A DNA stretch of 64,000 nt from Amoebidium appalachense (Eukaryota; Ichthyosporea): positions 310,001-374,000 of the forward strand of contig CAVNZM010000017.1 in assembly GCA_963693365.1 (NCBI GenBank). The letters run 5' to 3'. The number at the start of each line of letters is the position of its first letter. The stretch's first letter is position 1. The translations under genes and the position numbers were made by a program. Below, in pieces: positions 1 through 21,964 of the stretch. A model generated the notes under the pieces. That model ran no database searches. It was not told the DNA's origin and was given only the letters and a program-made list of their open reading frames with translations.

Positions 1-1353
1 TATCAGGTTTTTTTTTTTTTTTTTTTTTTGTTTTTTTTTTTCCCCCTCCCCTTCGGCTCCTTTCAGACTGGTGATACTACGATGTTCGATGTTATACAGT
101 AGTATCTCAGTCACACATGCATGTCCGTGTAGGAATATTTTATAAAACAACAAAAAAAGTAGGAATATGGCTGATTCTGAAGGTATGTTCCTATGTACAC
201 CACATGGTGCTGTATATGTCGATATGCTGTGTGATAAGTAGTCGATTGTTCGTTGATGTACTAATGATAATAAGTTGCAGAGGATTTGGAAGATATCAGT
301 GGGGTATATGAATATGAAAATCCTGTATATACGAATGAGTCTTTACGGTTGTATTGAATTTTTTGATATACCTCTTACAGTGCATGGGTGTGTGACTGTG
401 TCATGCCGACGTTTGAGTTCTCAAATAAAAGGTACTAAAGTCTCGATAATGCAGCAATTGAAACACGTGTAGGGGCGTGTGTGGGCACGTGAACCGAGGG
501 ATGCACTTGTGTGTGTGCATATATTGCATGCGCAGCGCTGATGTATTGCTCGGCCTCCGGTTAATTGATTTTCTCCTGGTGGGACTCGCCAGGGTGGGTT
601 TGGGCCACCGAGGGATGGGGAGAGGGCCGGGTGTGTTGGGGGGCTGGGGAGGTGGGGTGGGGTGAAGGGCGTGTGTGTGTGTGTGTGTTGTGGCGAAGGG
701 TGGGCGGGTGGGTGTGGGGGGGAGGGGGGAGGTGGGGGGGGGAGGGGCCGGCCGGGGCTAATTTTGGCGCCAAATTCGGCGGGGTACATAATAGCCACAT
801 ATGGTTGTGTAATCGACGAGTTGATTGGCCAGTGCTTGTCGTTGCCTGTCATGATATGAAAAGGGGCGCAACGTTGCAACAGACACCTTTGGTTACGGCC
901 CTCTGGATTCCTGGAACACCCGGCCGTACACAACAAGGCCTCCTATATACTAACAGTACACACCCATCGATATCTGTTCTACTCAAGCCCATCTTCTCGC
1001 TGCAATCATAAGAAGACATTCTTGCCAACATCAAACACCGGCTTTGTCAACCCAACGGCCTGGATCCCCCCTCCTTCCCTCCCCTTCTCCCCCCCCCCCC
1101 CCCCCCCCCCCCCTCTCCCCCTCCCCCCCCCCCCCTCCCCCCCCCCCCTCCCCCCCCTCCCAACCTTCCCCACCCCCTCCCACCCCGCCCGGCAGATCCA
1201 CTACTTTCTATTCTTTGCGCAACCCACCACATCTCCTCTTTCCTCTGCTCCTCCGTTTCACACCAGAACTTACTCACAGTCTGTCATTGACACCACACCC
1301 CTCCATCCAAGCCTTCTCCTTCACAACTGCTGTTCCCATAACTGTCTGTCATC
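1..1353. other. Upstream intergenic region with GT/G-rich and C-rich tracts
   Basis: No supported gene. It holds a T-run at the left edge, a G/GT-rich stretch at about 595-750 and a C-rich stretch at about 1068-1195. Reading frames here are low-complexity proline or glycine artefacts. The last part is presumably the promoter and 5' UTR of the gene starting at 1354, but no TATA box or initiator stands out. Confidence 0.6.
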
Positions 1354-8635
<7,282 letters not shown>

Positions 8636-9010
8636 ATTTGGTATGAATGCTGCGCACGTGATTCAGTTAAATTTCCCAATTTCAACAAAAAAATAGAAAT
8701 GAATGACATGTTTATAACTATTTAGGAACTCAGTCTCAGACAGTCTTGACCAAAATTGAAATTGTGAGGATGTGCAGTGGCTATGAATGCTCTCATATGA
8801 TGTCTTCGTGATTTTGAGATACTTCGTGATTTCCTGGTGTGGACAGCCTTTAAATTTTAAACAGAAATTGAAGTGTTAATTTAAAAATTAGGCTTTGTAG
8901 ACCGCCGAAGGGCCCGGTGCTCCACAGGGGGCCCGTGATGTCTATCATATATGAGGTGTTCTATATGTTCGTCGATCGCAAAATGATAAAAAATGTACAT
9001 AGAGTTTACA

Positions 9011-9016
9011 AATAAA
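9011..9016 (+). promoter_or_regulatory. Candidate polyadenylation signal AATAAA for the first gene
   Basis: AATAAA about 375 bases after the TAG stop at 8633-8635, in AT-rich sequence typical of a 3' UTR end. The stretch between stop and signal contains no coding potential. Confidence 0.5.
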
Positions 9017-9114
9017 ATTGATTTGATTTCCAAATTTTATACGACCTATGCATTTGCATCATAATGAATCGGAAGCGAGTCACTGGTGAATAAGAAAAAA
9101 TTATTTATTTCTTT

Positions 9115-9119
<5 letters not shown>

Positions 9120-9159
<40 letters not shown>

Positions 9160-9173
9160 ACACACCCGTGTGT

Positions 9174-9243
<70 letters not shown>

Positions 9244-9305
9244 ATGTGCGTGTCACTGTACGGTGTGTGTGTGTGTGTTTGTTTGTGCGTGTGCGTGTAC
9301 ATGTG

Positions 9306-9336
<31 letters not shown>

Positions 9337-9490
9337 ACGTGCGTGCGTGTGTGTGGGCGTGCGTGCGTGCGTGCGTGCGTGTGTGTGTGTGTGTGTGTCA
9401 CGGTGTGTACACATGTGTGTGTGACCACATATGCATGTGTCGAGTTAATTAAACATGTGTGCGCGCGACAGTTTTCTTTCTTTCTTTCTT

Positions 9491-9562
<72 letters not shown>

Positions 9563-9575
9563 GAAGGTGTAAAGT
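9120..9575. repeat. T-run/G-run and (GT)n cluster
   Basis: Two T-run-to-G-run junctions (about 9113-9158 and 9493-9561) flank a (GT)n tract and GTGC/GTGT variants. No coding content. Confidence 0.9.
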
Positions 9576-10694
9576 ATCCTCACGGACACTTCAGTGTAAA
9601 GTGTATGTGTATGAGTAAACGGGGTTCACTCTGAACTGGATTTCAGAGGATCGATGCGTGCGTTTATATACGCGCGTGTACGGGTGGTCGACCCGGACAA
9701 GATTACTTGACCAATCACACAATTCCCTAGCCGACCAATCATAATACAGATTGGTACAGGGCTAGCAATTACTGTGTGTGACTACTTGGTCTCTTGCCGG
9801 TTCTAACACTCATATATAATCTTTACTGCTGCATGACTTATCACTTACACAGCCCCGAAATATGCTCCAAATAAACAGGTACCAGTACTTTTCCTGTTTG
9901 TCACTTTGGTTACCAGTTACCTTTCGGAGTGCTGTCTCTCTCACATGTGTAGCTGCAGGTTTACAACGACCACTCACAATGACTCACTACAGCTGGACTT
10001 TGCCTGGATGCCCTCGACATGACTGGTCGAATATGAGGCTCCCCAATCACTCACAACCTGCTTGTCAGTTATTCCGAACGGTTCTCTCTAGCCGTAGCGT
10101 TTATGTGTTCCAATCATCACAGAAGAGGCCATAAGTTTCTACCGAACTCGCCATTATGTCCACTCACATAAGTCTCACCGTACTGTAGTTCGTTTCCATA
10201 TGAGCTGGCACCGACGAAATGTAAACAAAGCAAATAGATCTGGATAGATCTGAATCGATCGATTGACACGACCGTCTGAGTGGGGACATAACAGGAGGAT
10301 CGGATAATCCGAGGTGTGCATCATGACGAGTCAGCTACTTTGGGAATCGACCGTTAAAAATTATAATTATAATATCGACCAATATTAGCGTGCGTGCGGC
10401 TCCGGGCCGGCCTTACTACACGTGCACTGCTTCATTGCAGTGACGTACGCGTGTCGAAACGAACAAGAATTCGAGAAAGAAAAATATGAAAAGAAAATAA
10501 ATTTAAAGAAGAGAAGAAAAAAAAGGGGGTTGTACAGGAAATACTGTGAATATTACAAACCAAAAAAAAAAAAAAAAAAAAAAAAAAAAGGAGCCTAGGT
10601 ATGCAAATATGGTGCGGCGACCCCATCGATGTCGTGCCACGACCTGGCCTTATTCACAAGCATATTCACAATGGGCGGCATACCCATGACCATT

Positions 10695-10749
<55 letters not shown>

Positions 10750-13279
10750 CGCTGCCACGTGCGACTATGGCCTCAGCCGCCCGCTACCTCAGGGGAGGTA
10801 GCAAGGGGGGGGGCGTTATTTTCATACTAGGGCTGCCGCTTGAGTCATTGAAACAGAAATTTTCAGAAATATTACTTTAATAAGATAATCGTAACAACGT
10901 AAGATTTGTCTTATAAAAAAACATCTCTCCGTTGAATAGACTCAGTTAAAAGAAAAAAAAATGGGATGGGCATGCGGTAGGCTCTGCTGAGTGTTGGCAA
11001 GTATGTACTCTAACCCCCGCCCTATGGAATTTTCTAACAAAGAATGTTAGTATTTAATCGGTGCTCTGATATTCAATGATATTGCATGGGAAGTTGTGCG
11101 GTGGCGTTGTATACTTCTTGTTTCCATCGATTCAAAAAAAAGTGCGAATCCGGCTCCCGATGATCCCCGATCACGAATTAAGCCAGCTATTCTGATTGGT
11201 AGACTGTAATGAGGTCTAAATTTATTCCCGATTTCGTCCGGAATTCTTCCCGACTACGCAAATTTGACCCGGCCCGAATCAATGTGATGCCATGTGCGGC
11301 CTAACGGCCACACCAAACAAGAAAAAGACTTGCAAGTCGGTCAAGTCGCACCACTCGCGCGCATTTAGTAGCAAAGATTCCTAGACAGCAGCTGGTCGTC
11401 AAAGACAACCGTTGGCAAGTTTTGGTGTAAAGAAACAGGCGACTCTAAACTCGCTTGCACGCATTTGCTTTTGTCTTGTGTTTGGTGAGATTGCTGCGGC
11501 TCCATCTACAACTTGCTACCACAGCAGTGGGCCGTGGCCCAAGACTGCGTAGAATAGTAGTTGATGTTTTTAAGCATATTGTTTTTGGGCAGGCAGGAGT
11601 TTGAGTCTGGAAAAACGGAGCTATGCGCCACAGGCAAGGTGAGTTTTTTTTAATAACCTCATCTTCACGAACCCTCTGACTTACATACTAGCCTCTTTTT
11701 GTCTCGTGAGGTCACACGGCAAGAAGGATACAACCTAAAACTTGTAAGCGCTTCTGTGCTTGCCTTGGTCGAAATTGGGCGTCCACGTCCAGCCGTGCAT
11801 AGGCATCTGTATATCCTCGAGCCTTTGTTGCTCTGTTATTAGTTTATACTTCTTGCAGTCTATGCTGCATCAGTATTACAGAGAACGCCACGTTGTGTTG
11901 CCTCCTTTTTGGCCTTATATAACACCGTACCCCTAGGTTCTAAAAGTCTCTTCCCCATCGCAGGTCCTTGAACCTGCTACTATGACTTTGCCAAGTTCGG
12001 GTTTTGTGAGCGGCTCTAACAGGCTCTAACAGGTAAGCCAAGGCATCAGCATGGTGAAGTATAGGGGCAAGATGGATGTTGAGTAGTTGACTATATCGTT
12101 CCACACCTATTGGTACTCAAATTAAAGAGTCGAAACACAGCCCATTATCTGCGTTAGAATAAGGGTTAACACACGTGCACATAGGTGTGCAGGTGAACGG
12201 TTTGCTAACCAAGCTACATACTACTTCTATGGCTCCCCACGACTACTTAGCTATAGCCTCTTCATGCTTGCAACCTGGTGTTGCTCATACTAGGGTTCTG
12301 TGTGCTAAACCCTTCTGTCTGCTTTTGTATATATTGTGAGTGCTTTCTACCCAGCTGAATAGCCGTTGTTGGGCTGTTCCAGGCTCGGCATCACACCTTG
12401 CATCACACTGTGTGTGATGACGAAGAACATGACTTGACACCACACTGTGTGTGGTACGAGTAACAAAGTAAAGGCGCGAGCTAGTCACGGTGTACTTCAG
12501 CATTCTTGCGGTTGTCTTCTTTTGTATTTAACTTTGGGTTAAGTTCACAGTATCGAAAGGGCAGGAAGTAGGTAATAAGGTCGGGAAGGAATCGGGGTGT
12601 CCCGGTCACGGGCGTGATCGGGATTTTTTTGCGAATCAGGGTGTGATCGGTATCAAAAAATCGGGGTGTAATCAGGCTAATTTCATCCCGATCACGTCGC
12701 TAATTACGAATCGGGTTTCCCGATTTTGCCCCGATTCTCATATGGTGATCAGGGTTTAATCGGGACACAGATTAGCATCTTTTTTCGCTGTGTTAATTAA
12801 TATCGCCGTTTGTGCCACTTTTGTGCTGAACTTTTTAAACGAAAGCATGTTGATAGGTGTGAGTTTTTATGTCGCGATCGCGTTTTGCCACTTTCCCTAC
12901 GGGTGTCTGCTATGCATGTATGCACTTGTTACTGGATACTTGAACTCGTGCACGTGAAGTTTTTTTATTGCCTTCTCAGTATGCTGTGCATACTTAACGG
13001 CCGTTCAGCTTGCATACGTACAGATGCCATCCGCCATTAAGAACCCCCCCGAAACGTGGTCGCGGTGCATGTTCTTAACTTTTTTGGACTACCGATATCA
13101 TAATCTTATTGGCACCGTACGCCGGGGGGGGGCCGGGGGGGGGGGGGGGGGGGGGGGGGCGCTGGGGCCCGGGCTGAGGCTGGGGGGGGGGGGGGGGGGG
13201 GGGATGGTGAGGGGGAGGGGAGGGGGGAGAGAGGGAGGCCGGGAGGACACGGGGAGGGTTGGGGTGTGTGTGCGTGTGT

Positions 13280-13330
<51 letters not shown>

Positions 13331-14520
13331 TAGGGGGCATGAGTATGTATGATGTACGAGAAGCTTAAAGGTCAGTCTGCCATTAAGAATATCCCAAAAT
13401 TTGGCCGCGGTGCATATTCTTTAAAAAAAACCGACTTGGCCACTAGCATATTCTTATTGGCGGGTATTCTTAATGGTGGACGGTATCTGTATCTTTCCGT
13501 TGAATCCAAAGAAATAAAGTCATTATAAAAAATTAAAAAAGAAAAAAGAAAAGAAAACATATTTTTTTTTTCAAAAAGTCGCCGATCAGCGCAGAGCGGT
13601 AGTATCGATTTGCTCGTTTCGGAAATGGATACTCGATGGCTTCTATTTTGCTGAGCATATCAATAAAGTCATTATAAAAATATTAATATAAAAAATTTCG
13701 ACGTGCCGTAATTATGCTCGATTTGGAGAGATCCCCCAAGAACTGTTCAAATAATTAAATATCAGCGGGAAATGAGTCACATTTCCCGTCTTTTACACGA
13801 ATACGGATTAAAAATGTACAACCCCGAAGACCTTTGGTACCAAAACTTTCCGGCAGAACCCTGCGTGACGTTCGTTTGTGTATGTGTGCGTCTTGTCGTT
13901 TTTTTTTTTTTGTTTTTTTTTTTTGTGTTGTTTCTTTTTTTATTATTATTATTTTTTTACACGTGTGTGTGTGTGTGTGTGGGGGGGGCGGGGGGAGGGG
14001 GGGGGGGGGGGGGGTTTCGAAGAGACACCATTTGAACCCTTCCTACAGTTTATTTTGTGTACAAGTGCATACGTTCCATATATTCACCTATGAGCATCCG
14101 AGGCAAAAGTCAGCCCACCAACCATCACACACAGATGCAGTGAGTAACCTCTCGATGCGTTGCCGTGTTTGGGCAGCCGAACATTCAAAGCTATGATTCT
14201 AAATAAAGCAAACATATCCTTTCCCGAATCCCGATTCAACGGTATAATAATGACAAGCTAATAAGCTAGCTCTGAAGACCCCCCCTACCCCTCCAGCGCT
14301 CTTCCTCTCTGCATACACACAACTTCTTTCCCTCAAACATGCGGACAGACAGGAGAGCGTGCTGTGGCTGCATGTAGATGTGTATGTGTCCGGGCCCCAG
14401 GGGAGAGGTGTGTGCGTGTGAGAGAGAGGGGGGAGGGGGGGGGGGGGGGGGGGAGGGGGGAAGGGGGAGGGGAGAGGGGTTATGAGAGAGAGAAAAAAAG
14501 AGAGGACGGGTGTGTGTGTG

Positions 14521-14572
<52 letters not shown>

Positions 14573-15236
14573 ATTACGTGCTTGCAAGTACCCGTACACT
14601 AAGTTATACAAACAAAATGTGTGACAGCAACAACTACGGAGGTGGCAGAAGACTGAATGCCGTGAGCCCGGACCGTTTTTTTTTTGGGATGATACTAGTA
14701 GCCTTTTGAGTCTGCGCCATGGTTTGAACTGCGGGGTCGGTGGGGAAGGAAGACCGGGAAACGAGGGGTGCCGGCGCCAAAAATTTCCTCACAAAAATTG
14801 TTTTGCCCGCAGCAAGGTTCAAATGCGCCATAATACAACAAAAAAGAAAAAGAAAAGAGAAAAAAAAGAAAAAAAGAAGGGAATAATATTAATAAAGCGT
14901 TAGAAAGAAAATTGTAGTTCATATCGTGATTTATATGCTGAACAAATGGCTTGACCCGGATGTGCTGGAATGGGGACAAGCAATCGGCCTAAAAGAAACC
15001 CCCTTTTGCCCCCCCTACGTTCAGGAATGTACACCATCTAAAAACATTTTCTCACAACGTAATGTGAGTAAAATGTACCCTTAGCAGTGCGTGCGGGCAA
15101 TGTAAATTTACTATTTGCAGCTAGCTGATCCGCATGACGGTCCAGCTTTCCGGACCCGGCCCGATATTTTATTATTGAATAAACTAAGCGGCATTTATTA
15201 AATATTATGGTACTAAATACTCAAATATATAATCAA

Positions 15237-15273
<37 letters not shown>

Positions 15274-15710
15274 TGTGTGTGTGTTACAGTGTTCATGCCA
15301 GACTGCCAGTATGTGATGTGATACAATGTACATAGCTGGGGCTGGTGATTGGCCCACAATACAATATTTTATCCAGTGACTAATCTTATCCAATCAGTCT
15401 TTTGCGCAAGCTAGTCATCTGAGGATGCGACACATGCACACATTCTTTTAAGGCACACACGTCCACAAATATACAAGTTAGTGGTAGTCCCTTCAAAAAC
15501 GGTGCACCACTGTACATGTTAGTACAACGTCTATGATCTTCGTTGGTCTTTTGTCTGGTCAGTAGCCTGAAGCACTGGGTGAAGCGCCAGGTGCACATGA
15601 AACACCAATATTTATTAGATAATTTAATTTAGTTGAACACTGTGCATGCTGCGTCACTAGCTGTGCCATGCATATGGCAATAATTTAGTACTCTAAAATC
15701 AAATTTCAAA
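9576..15710. other. Long intergenic stretch without a supported gene
   Basis: Mixed-composition DNA. It holds G-runs at about 10698-10748, 13123-13205, 13283-13329 and 14522-14570, an A-run at 10562-10588, a T-rich stretch at 13900-13960 and a (GT)n at 15239-15271. Short reading frames at 9862-10134, 13772-13870 and 15386-15598 have no recognisable domain. No RNA gene was seen. Confidence 0.6.
12560..12770. repeat. Cluster of AATCGGGGTGT / CCCGATCAC motifs
   Basis: Repeated variants of AATCGGGGTGT, GTGATCGG and their complements occur in about 200 bp. A looser set (CCCGATGATC, CCCGATCACG, CCCGATTTCG) is at 11140-11280. The intervening 1.3 kb has no recognisable gene. Possibly the sub-terminal motifs of a DNA transposon, but clear terminal repeats were not established. 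Confidence 0.4.
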
Positions 15711-15971
15711 ATGGCAACCTTCAACTCTCTCATAAATGTTATCAAGCCACGTTTAGGGCTTCAAAAGCTCTTCAACAGTGCCGTTTTTCTCCTTGGCCTA
15801 TTGACGGTACATCCCGTGCAAGGTGTGTATACGTTGGCTCTCCACAGCATGTGCTCACTGCAGGGCACTGCGGCCGCACTGAAAAATCATAATAGTGGCA
15901 GCCACAGATCGTGTTTTGCACCACGAGGCACACACACACAAACTGTGGCGCGCACACACAAACACACACAG

Positions 15972-16011
<40 letters not shown>

Positions 16012-16376
16012 ACATTTGCACGCACACACACATTTGTGCACACACACACACGCACACGCACACGCACACACGCGCACACACACCGTGACCCATACACACA
16101 CACACACACACACACACACCATGGCACACACACACACATACGCACACACACACACACGTGACACATGTGCACACACACACACATACGCACATGTGCGCGC
16201 TCGCACACACACACAGACACGTACGCGCACACACACACCGTGACGCACCGTGAGACACACAGACACACAGACACACACATACACACCGTGGCACATACAC
16301 ATACTGTGACACGCGCGCGCGCGCTCACACACAGACACGCACACACACACACACCGTGACACATACACACACACAC

Positions 16377-16421
<45 letters not shown>

Positions 16422-18662
16422 CACACACACCTTCTCCCTTGTACCCCCTCCCACCCCCCCACCCCCACCCCCACCCCCCCCACCTTTTTTTCTTCCCTCG
16501 TCCCAGGGTCTCCCTTATCCACGCCAAACTCTGTGATCAAATCATATCAACATTCCCCCCCACTTTGCAGGCCAGACTCCACCAGCGTGCGGGACCGCAG
16601 GCTATTCGCTTGTAAACGGTGGCTTCGAGAGTCCGGTTGTACCCGTCACGAACTACTTCTACTACGTAGCAAATGCGAATTCCCCAGGATGGAAGAGCAC
16701 AGAAGGAAAGGTGGAGTATTGGAGCCTTGGGCTTGGCGGAGTCACTTGTTCCGTGGGAAGACAGTGCGCGGAAATAAACGCAGATACTTTCGGTACCCTG
16801 TATCAGGTACGTACGGTATAATATTGAAAATTGTATAATAAAAATAATTAAAATATAGTGTAAAGCCTAATACCATCCCCGGCCTACTTAGTCATATATA
16901 TATAATACGAAATATAATGATATTGCCCTATCATGTGACTCATAATATGGCTAAATGTATGTACTAGTACGGGCGCTTCAAGACCGTAACGTTCCTTTCA
17001 GATTGAACCACTGATGTGTATCCTTAAAAATTCCAGCAAACATATGATTTGGGCTCCGTTGCGTGCGGAACGGAGTCAATTGGCGCATGTGTCTATCTAT
17101 GGCTATGTTTGGTGATTGACATGCATTAATATGCACATTGTTCAACTTGTGACCATTAGAATTTTCGTGTGTGTTTTTGTGTGTGTGTGTGTGTGTAGTG
17201 TTGGGGGGTGGCGAGGGGGCGAGAGGGAGGGGGTGGGGGGGTCGGTCTAGCATTGGCACAACAACTTATCAAACAAAATTGACGTGGCCCTGACAGTGCT
17301 AACGTGGCCCTGACAGTGTTTAAAAAGAAAGTAGGGTGCAAAAAAACAAAATTTGAATACTGGTAAAAGACTAAAAATATATATTGGAAAACAGGAAAGA
17401 AAAGAAAAGGACAAAAAACGACAAACGTTTAAGGCAAAAGCTTCATCTCAGGCCACTGACGCCAAAAGCAGACACTGACCCCACAACGTTTCACTGATGT
17501 GCTCTATTCCCGTTTTTTTTTTTTTTTTTTTTTTTTTCTTTCCCCTCCTCCCTCCACTCAGGATATCTCTGCGTTTCCCGGAGACACACTTGTGTTCTCT
17601 TTTCTACACCGAGGGCGATTGAAAAACGACTCCTGCTACGCAAAAATAGGTAGGCTCATGAGCGTGGGGGGATGTGTTTGCACGCTCTATTAGCAGCGAT
17701 CTCGACCCGTACATATCTCTAATGAGTGTGATTATGCCAAGTCGCGGTGTAAAAATTTGTATGATGGCGATCACACACCCACCCACGTCATTTGATAGTT
17801 GTGGACCTGACACTGCACAGCGAAACGATTCTTAGGTTATTTGCTTGTGGGCTTAGACTGGCAACCTCATGGGTGCGAGGATGCTGCATTACTATTCCTT
17901 AAACGTTCCAACCACCGCTTCTCCCATTTTAGCGTCCTGGGCTGCGAGCAGCCTAGATCACATTCCTCAGATGCCTCACACCTATGTTCATGCCTAAACA
18001 AAGAAACAACCGTGAATCATGTCACAATATAGTAAACAAATTTTTATTTTTATTTTATTTTTGTATTATTATATAAATAATTCTTTATAACTCTAACAGT
18101 ACTCGACCTTATTTGAAGTTTTAATGATTCAGGCACAAGTCCTTTGATCATTTTCAGTGTACATATTATGATTCAATGCATTAAGTTAATAATCTTTATT
18201 GAACTTTAATTACTTCACTATGTACAGAAAAACTTTTCAATTGCGCATAATAGACATGTTTTACCATAACATATTTTGTTTCGAATATAATAAGTATATC
18301 TCGATATACTTGTCGTGTTCTATTTGATGTGGTCGATTTTACCGTACCACTTTTTGTTTAGTATATGATAAGTATATCGCAGGATCGCACGAACCGCCGA
18401 CCCGACCATGGTGCGCGATCGATGCGTTCGTGTTCAATCAAATTCGATCTTACCAAAAGATATACTATACTACCGTCGAATACCTTTTGGTTCTTTCATA
18501 TGAAAGATATTCGAAAGTATATCGATGTCGAATATCTTTTTCACGATTTTATCAGATTAGGCAGGTCGGCGATATACTTATTACATTCGAAACAAAATGT
18601 GTTATGGTAAAACATGTCTAATATCAGTTTCCTAGCTAGCATGCATTACTTTCATCACCGTC

Positions 18663-18704
<42 letters not shown>

Positions 18705-19116
18705 GGCCCGCCCAGCAACATGACTACGCTCAGTTTCTTCACCACTGGCCTTGCATGGAAGCGTTATGTTCTCTCGTGGACCGTACCTCCCGGGGTGACC
18801 CAAATAAGGTTGGCCTTCGAGGCTGAACCAATAGGAACACAAGGGTTTGGCAATGTGCTGGACGATGTGAACCTGACTCCCGCTCGGTGCTTATCAAGTA
18901 AGTGCTTGCATGCACACACACACCCACTAGTCCCGGAAGATGACATATGCGCACGTGCATGCATGCACAGGATGCGCACAGGGGAACTGTTACAACACAC
19001 ACAGTAGCCCTTGCCCTTCCTGTAACTCTTTCTGGCAGCACGGAATTGTGGCAGCACACACACCTAGCTGTTATTCCCCCCCCCCCCCCCCCTCCCCCCT
19101 TTCCCCCCTCCCCTTC

Positions 19117-19148
<32 letters not shown>

Positions 19149-19396
19149 AAAACCCTTGTTACCGCAACACACATTGTCCCCGCCCCCTTCCACCCGCCCC
19201 TCCCCTCCCTCCCACCTCGCTCCACACCCACAAACACACGCTGCACTCCGCCTTACAAATCCTGCGCCAGCCTACCTTACCAAACAAGCACACACCTTCT
19301 TCCCTATAGTCCACACCGAATCCCATCTCTTTATGCACCCTTATCTACAAACACCACCTCAAGAGCATAAACACACACACACACACGGCACATTCG

Positions 19397-19466
<70 letters not shown>

Positions 19467-20408
19467 CACACACACACCCACACACACGCACACACACCCA
19501 CCAACCCTCCTCCCCCCGCAACCCCCGTTCTCCCGCATAAAAATCTGTATTGTGTGTCACGAGCTCTGCGTTCTCTATCGCATTCTAACCCCCCCCCCCC
19601 CCCCCCCCCTCACACACACACAGCCCCTGCGCTGGCGCCCTCATGCTCAGCAGACAATGGCTACTCTGTGATCAACGGCGGATTTGAGGAGCCAATCGTG
19701 AACCAGACTGCATCGAACGAACTATTTCCTGCTTGGAGAGTGCCTGCGTGGAGAAGCACAGAGGGCCAGGTGAGTGAAATGAATTACCTATCATTACAAA
19801 TTTAACGCACCAATAGCTTCAAACCGATAAATTAGTGTTTCTGTTGACAGTCAACATCAACTCATGGGATGGCTGCTGCCTCCCACCCCCCTCCCCCCAC
19901 CCCCCTCTCTCCCCTCGACATTCCTCTTAAGCTCTTCTAAGTAATGTCTTGATTTTTTGCACCAATCAAAGCAGGCCTTTTCAAAACGAATAACTTGTTG
20001 ATATTTTCCGTGTATGATTCGTTGTATTGAATCTGGGTTCGCACGGCATACTCTGGTAGAAGAAAATTCATACTTACCCAACCAATCAATGTGATTGCAT
20101 TCATGCATACATATTCCACAAGGTCTTGGTTTGCTCCAATTGGTGCATTAATCCAATGCAACGCTTCTAGTATTAACCCCTTCGTGTATGTAAGTTGTAA
20201 TGTGTTGGAATAGGGCTATATGAAATTACCGGCCAGAAAGACAGGGTGTGAAACACACGGTAGAGAGACAATGCAAGAGGGAAAAAATAGACTGAATGCA
20301 AATGAAAATGGTTTGGTTTCCTAGTGGTATTTTTCTTTGGGCACCCAGATTAGGGCGAAAGAGAGTGTCCAAAGTGTTGGGGTGGGTGGGCGCTGTGTGT
20401 GTATGTCA

Positions 20409-20443
<35 letters not shown>

Positions 20444-20516
20444 GGGGGGAGGGGGGGGGGGGGGGAGGGAGGGAGAGGAGGAAGCGGGGGGGGGGGGAGG
20501 TGGGGGGAGAAGAGTT

Positions 20517-20584
<68 letters not shown>

Positions 20585-21066
20585 GTGTGTGTGTGTGTGT
20601 GTGCGTGTGTGTGTGCGCGTGCGTTGTGGTGGTGGGGTTCTGGTTCTGGGGATATAATTCATAGTTTCGCACCTACTGACATAGAGCCCTATAACAGATC
20701 GAGCTATGGTCTTCAGGGTTTGCAAACACTACACCGGTCGAAGGAAAGCAGGTGGCTGAAATGCAGGGAGAGGTGCCGGGCACACTGTACCAGGTATGAG
20801 GGTGGGGTTGTTTGCTGTTTATTTAATTAATTTTTTTTAACAAAAGCAACGCAACACCTTCTTTTTTGGTGATGTTGTCGTTGTTGAAAATAGAACACAA
20901 GAAGGAAATTGTAAGAGCATGAAAGCACCAAAGAGAGAATTGACTCCCTCCCCCCACTCGCCCTTTTGTCCCTCCCCGTGCCCAAGCACACACAACCACC
21001 TGCACACATGCAAACACACACACACACACAGGTGCACGTGCACACGCATACGCACACGCACACACA

Positions 21067-21102
<36 letters not shown>

Positions 21103-21695
21103 CACCACACACCCTTGGTACCCACCCAGGTCTTCCTTTACCTATGTAACTCCAGGGGGGGGAGGGAGGGAGGGGGGAGGCGAGGGGAGGGGGGAGGGGG
21201 GGGGGGATTCATAAACGAGGTGGGGAAAGAGAGTGGGAGAGAGGGAAGAAGGGCTCGTTCTTTGGGGAGGGTGGATGGTGGGTGGGTGGGGGGGGACAGT
21301 AAGATGCAATGTGAGCAAGTCAAGGGAGAAGACGATGGACTGGGGGAAGATTCATCTAGGGCAAAAAAAAAAAAAAAAAAAAAAAAAAACTTTATTATGT
21401 AACCCTTCTTATGCACACAGTATATATTTTCCCATAACAGTTCCCATGCACAGAGAATACATTTTCCTATAACACTTCTATTCACACAGAATATATTTTT
21501 CTATGACACTTCTATTCACAATATATTTTCTATAACACTTCCCATGCGCTCAGGATATGTTTACCTATAACACATCCATTGCATGCAGGATATATTTTCC
21601 TATCCCGGAGAATATCTCGTCTTCACATTTTCGCACAAGGGGAGGGATGGCCCTGATACTTGCTCCGTTATGATCGGTAATTTTGGAACAACCCC

Positions 21696-21726
<31 letters not shown>

Positions 21727-21926
21727 AAAAAAAAAAAAGAAGAAGAAGAAGAAAAAGAAGAAGAAAAGGAAAAGAAAAAGAAAAAGAAAAGAAAAGGGGA
21801 AACATAACCCCCCCCCCCCCCCCCCCCCACCCCCCCCCCCCAAAAAAAAAAAAAAAAAGAAGAAGAAGAAGAAGAAAAGAAGAAGAAAAGGAAAAGAAAA
21901 AGAAAAAGAAAAGAAAAGGGGAAACA

Positions 21927-21964
<38 letters not shown>

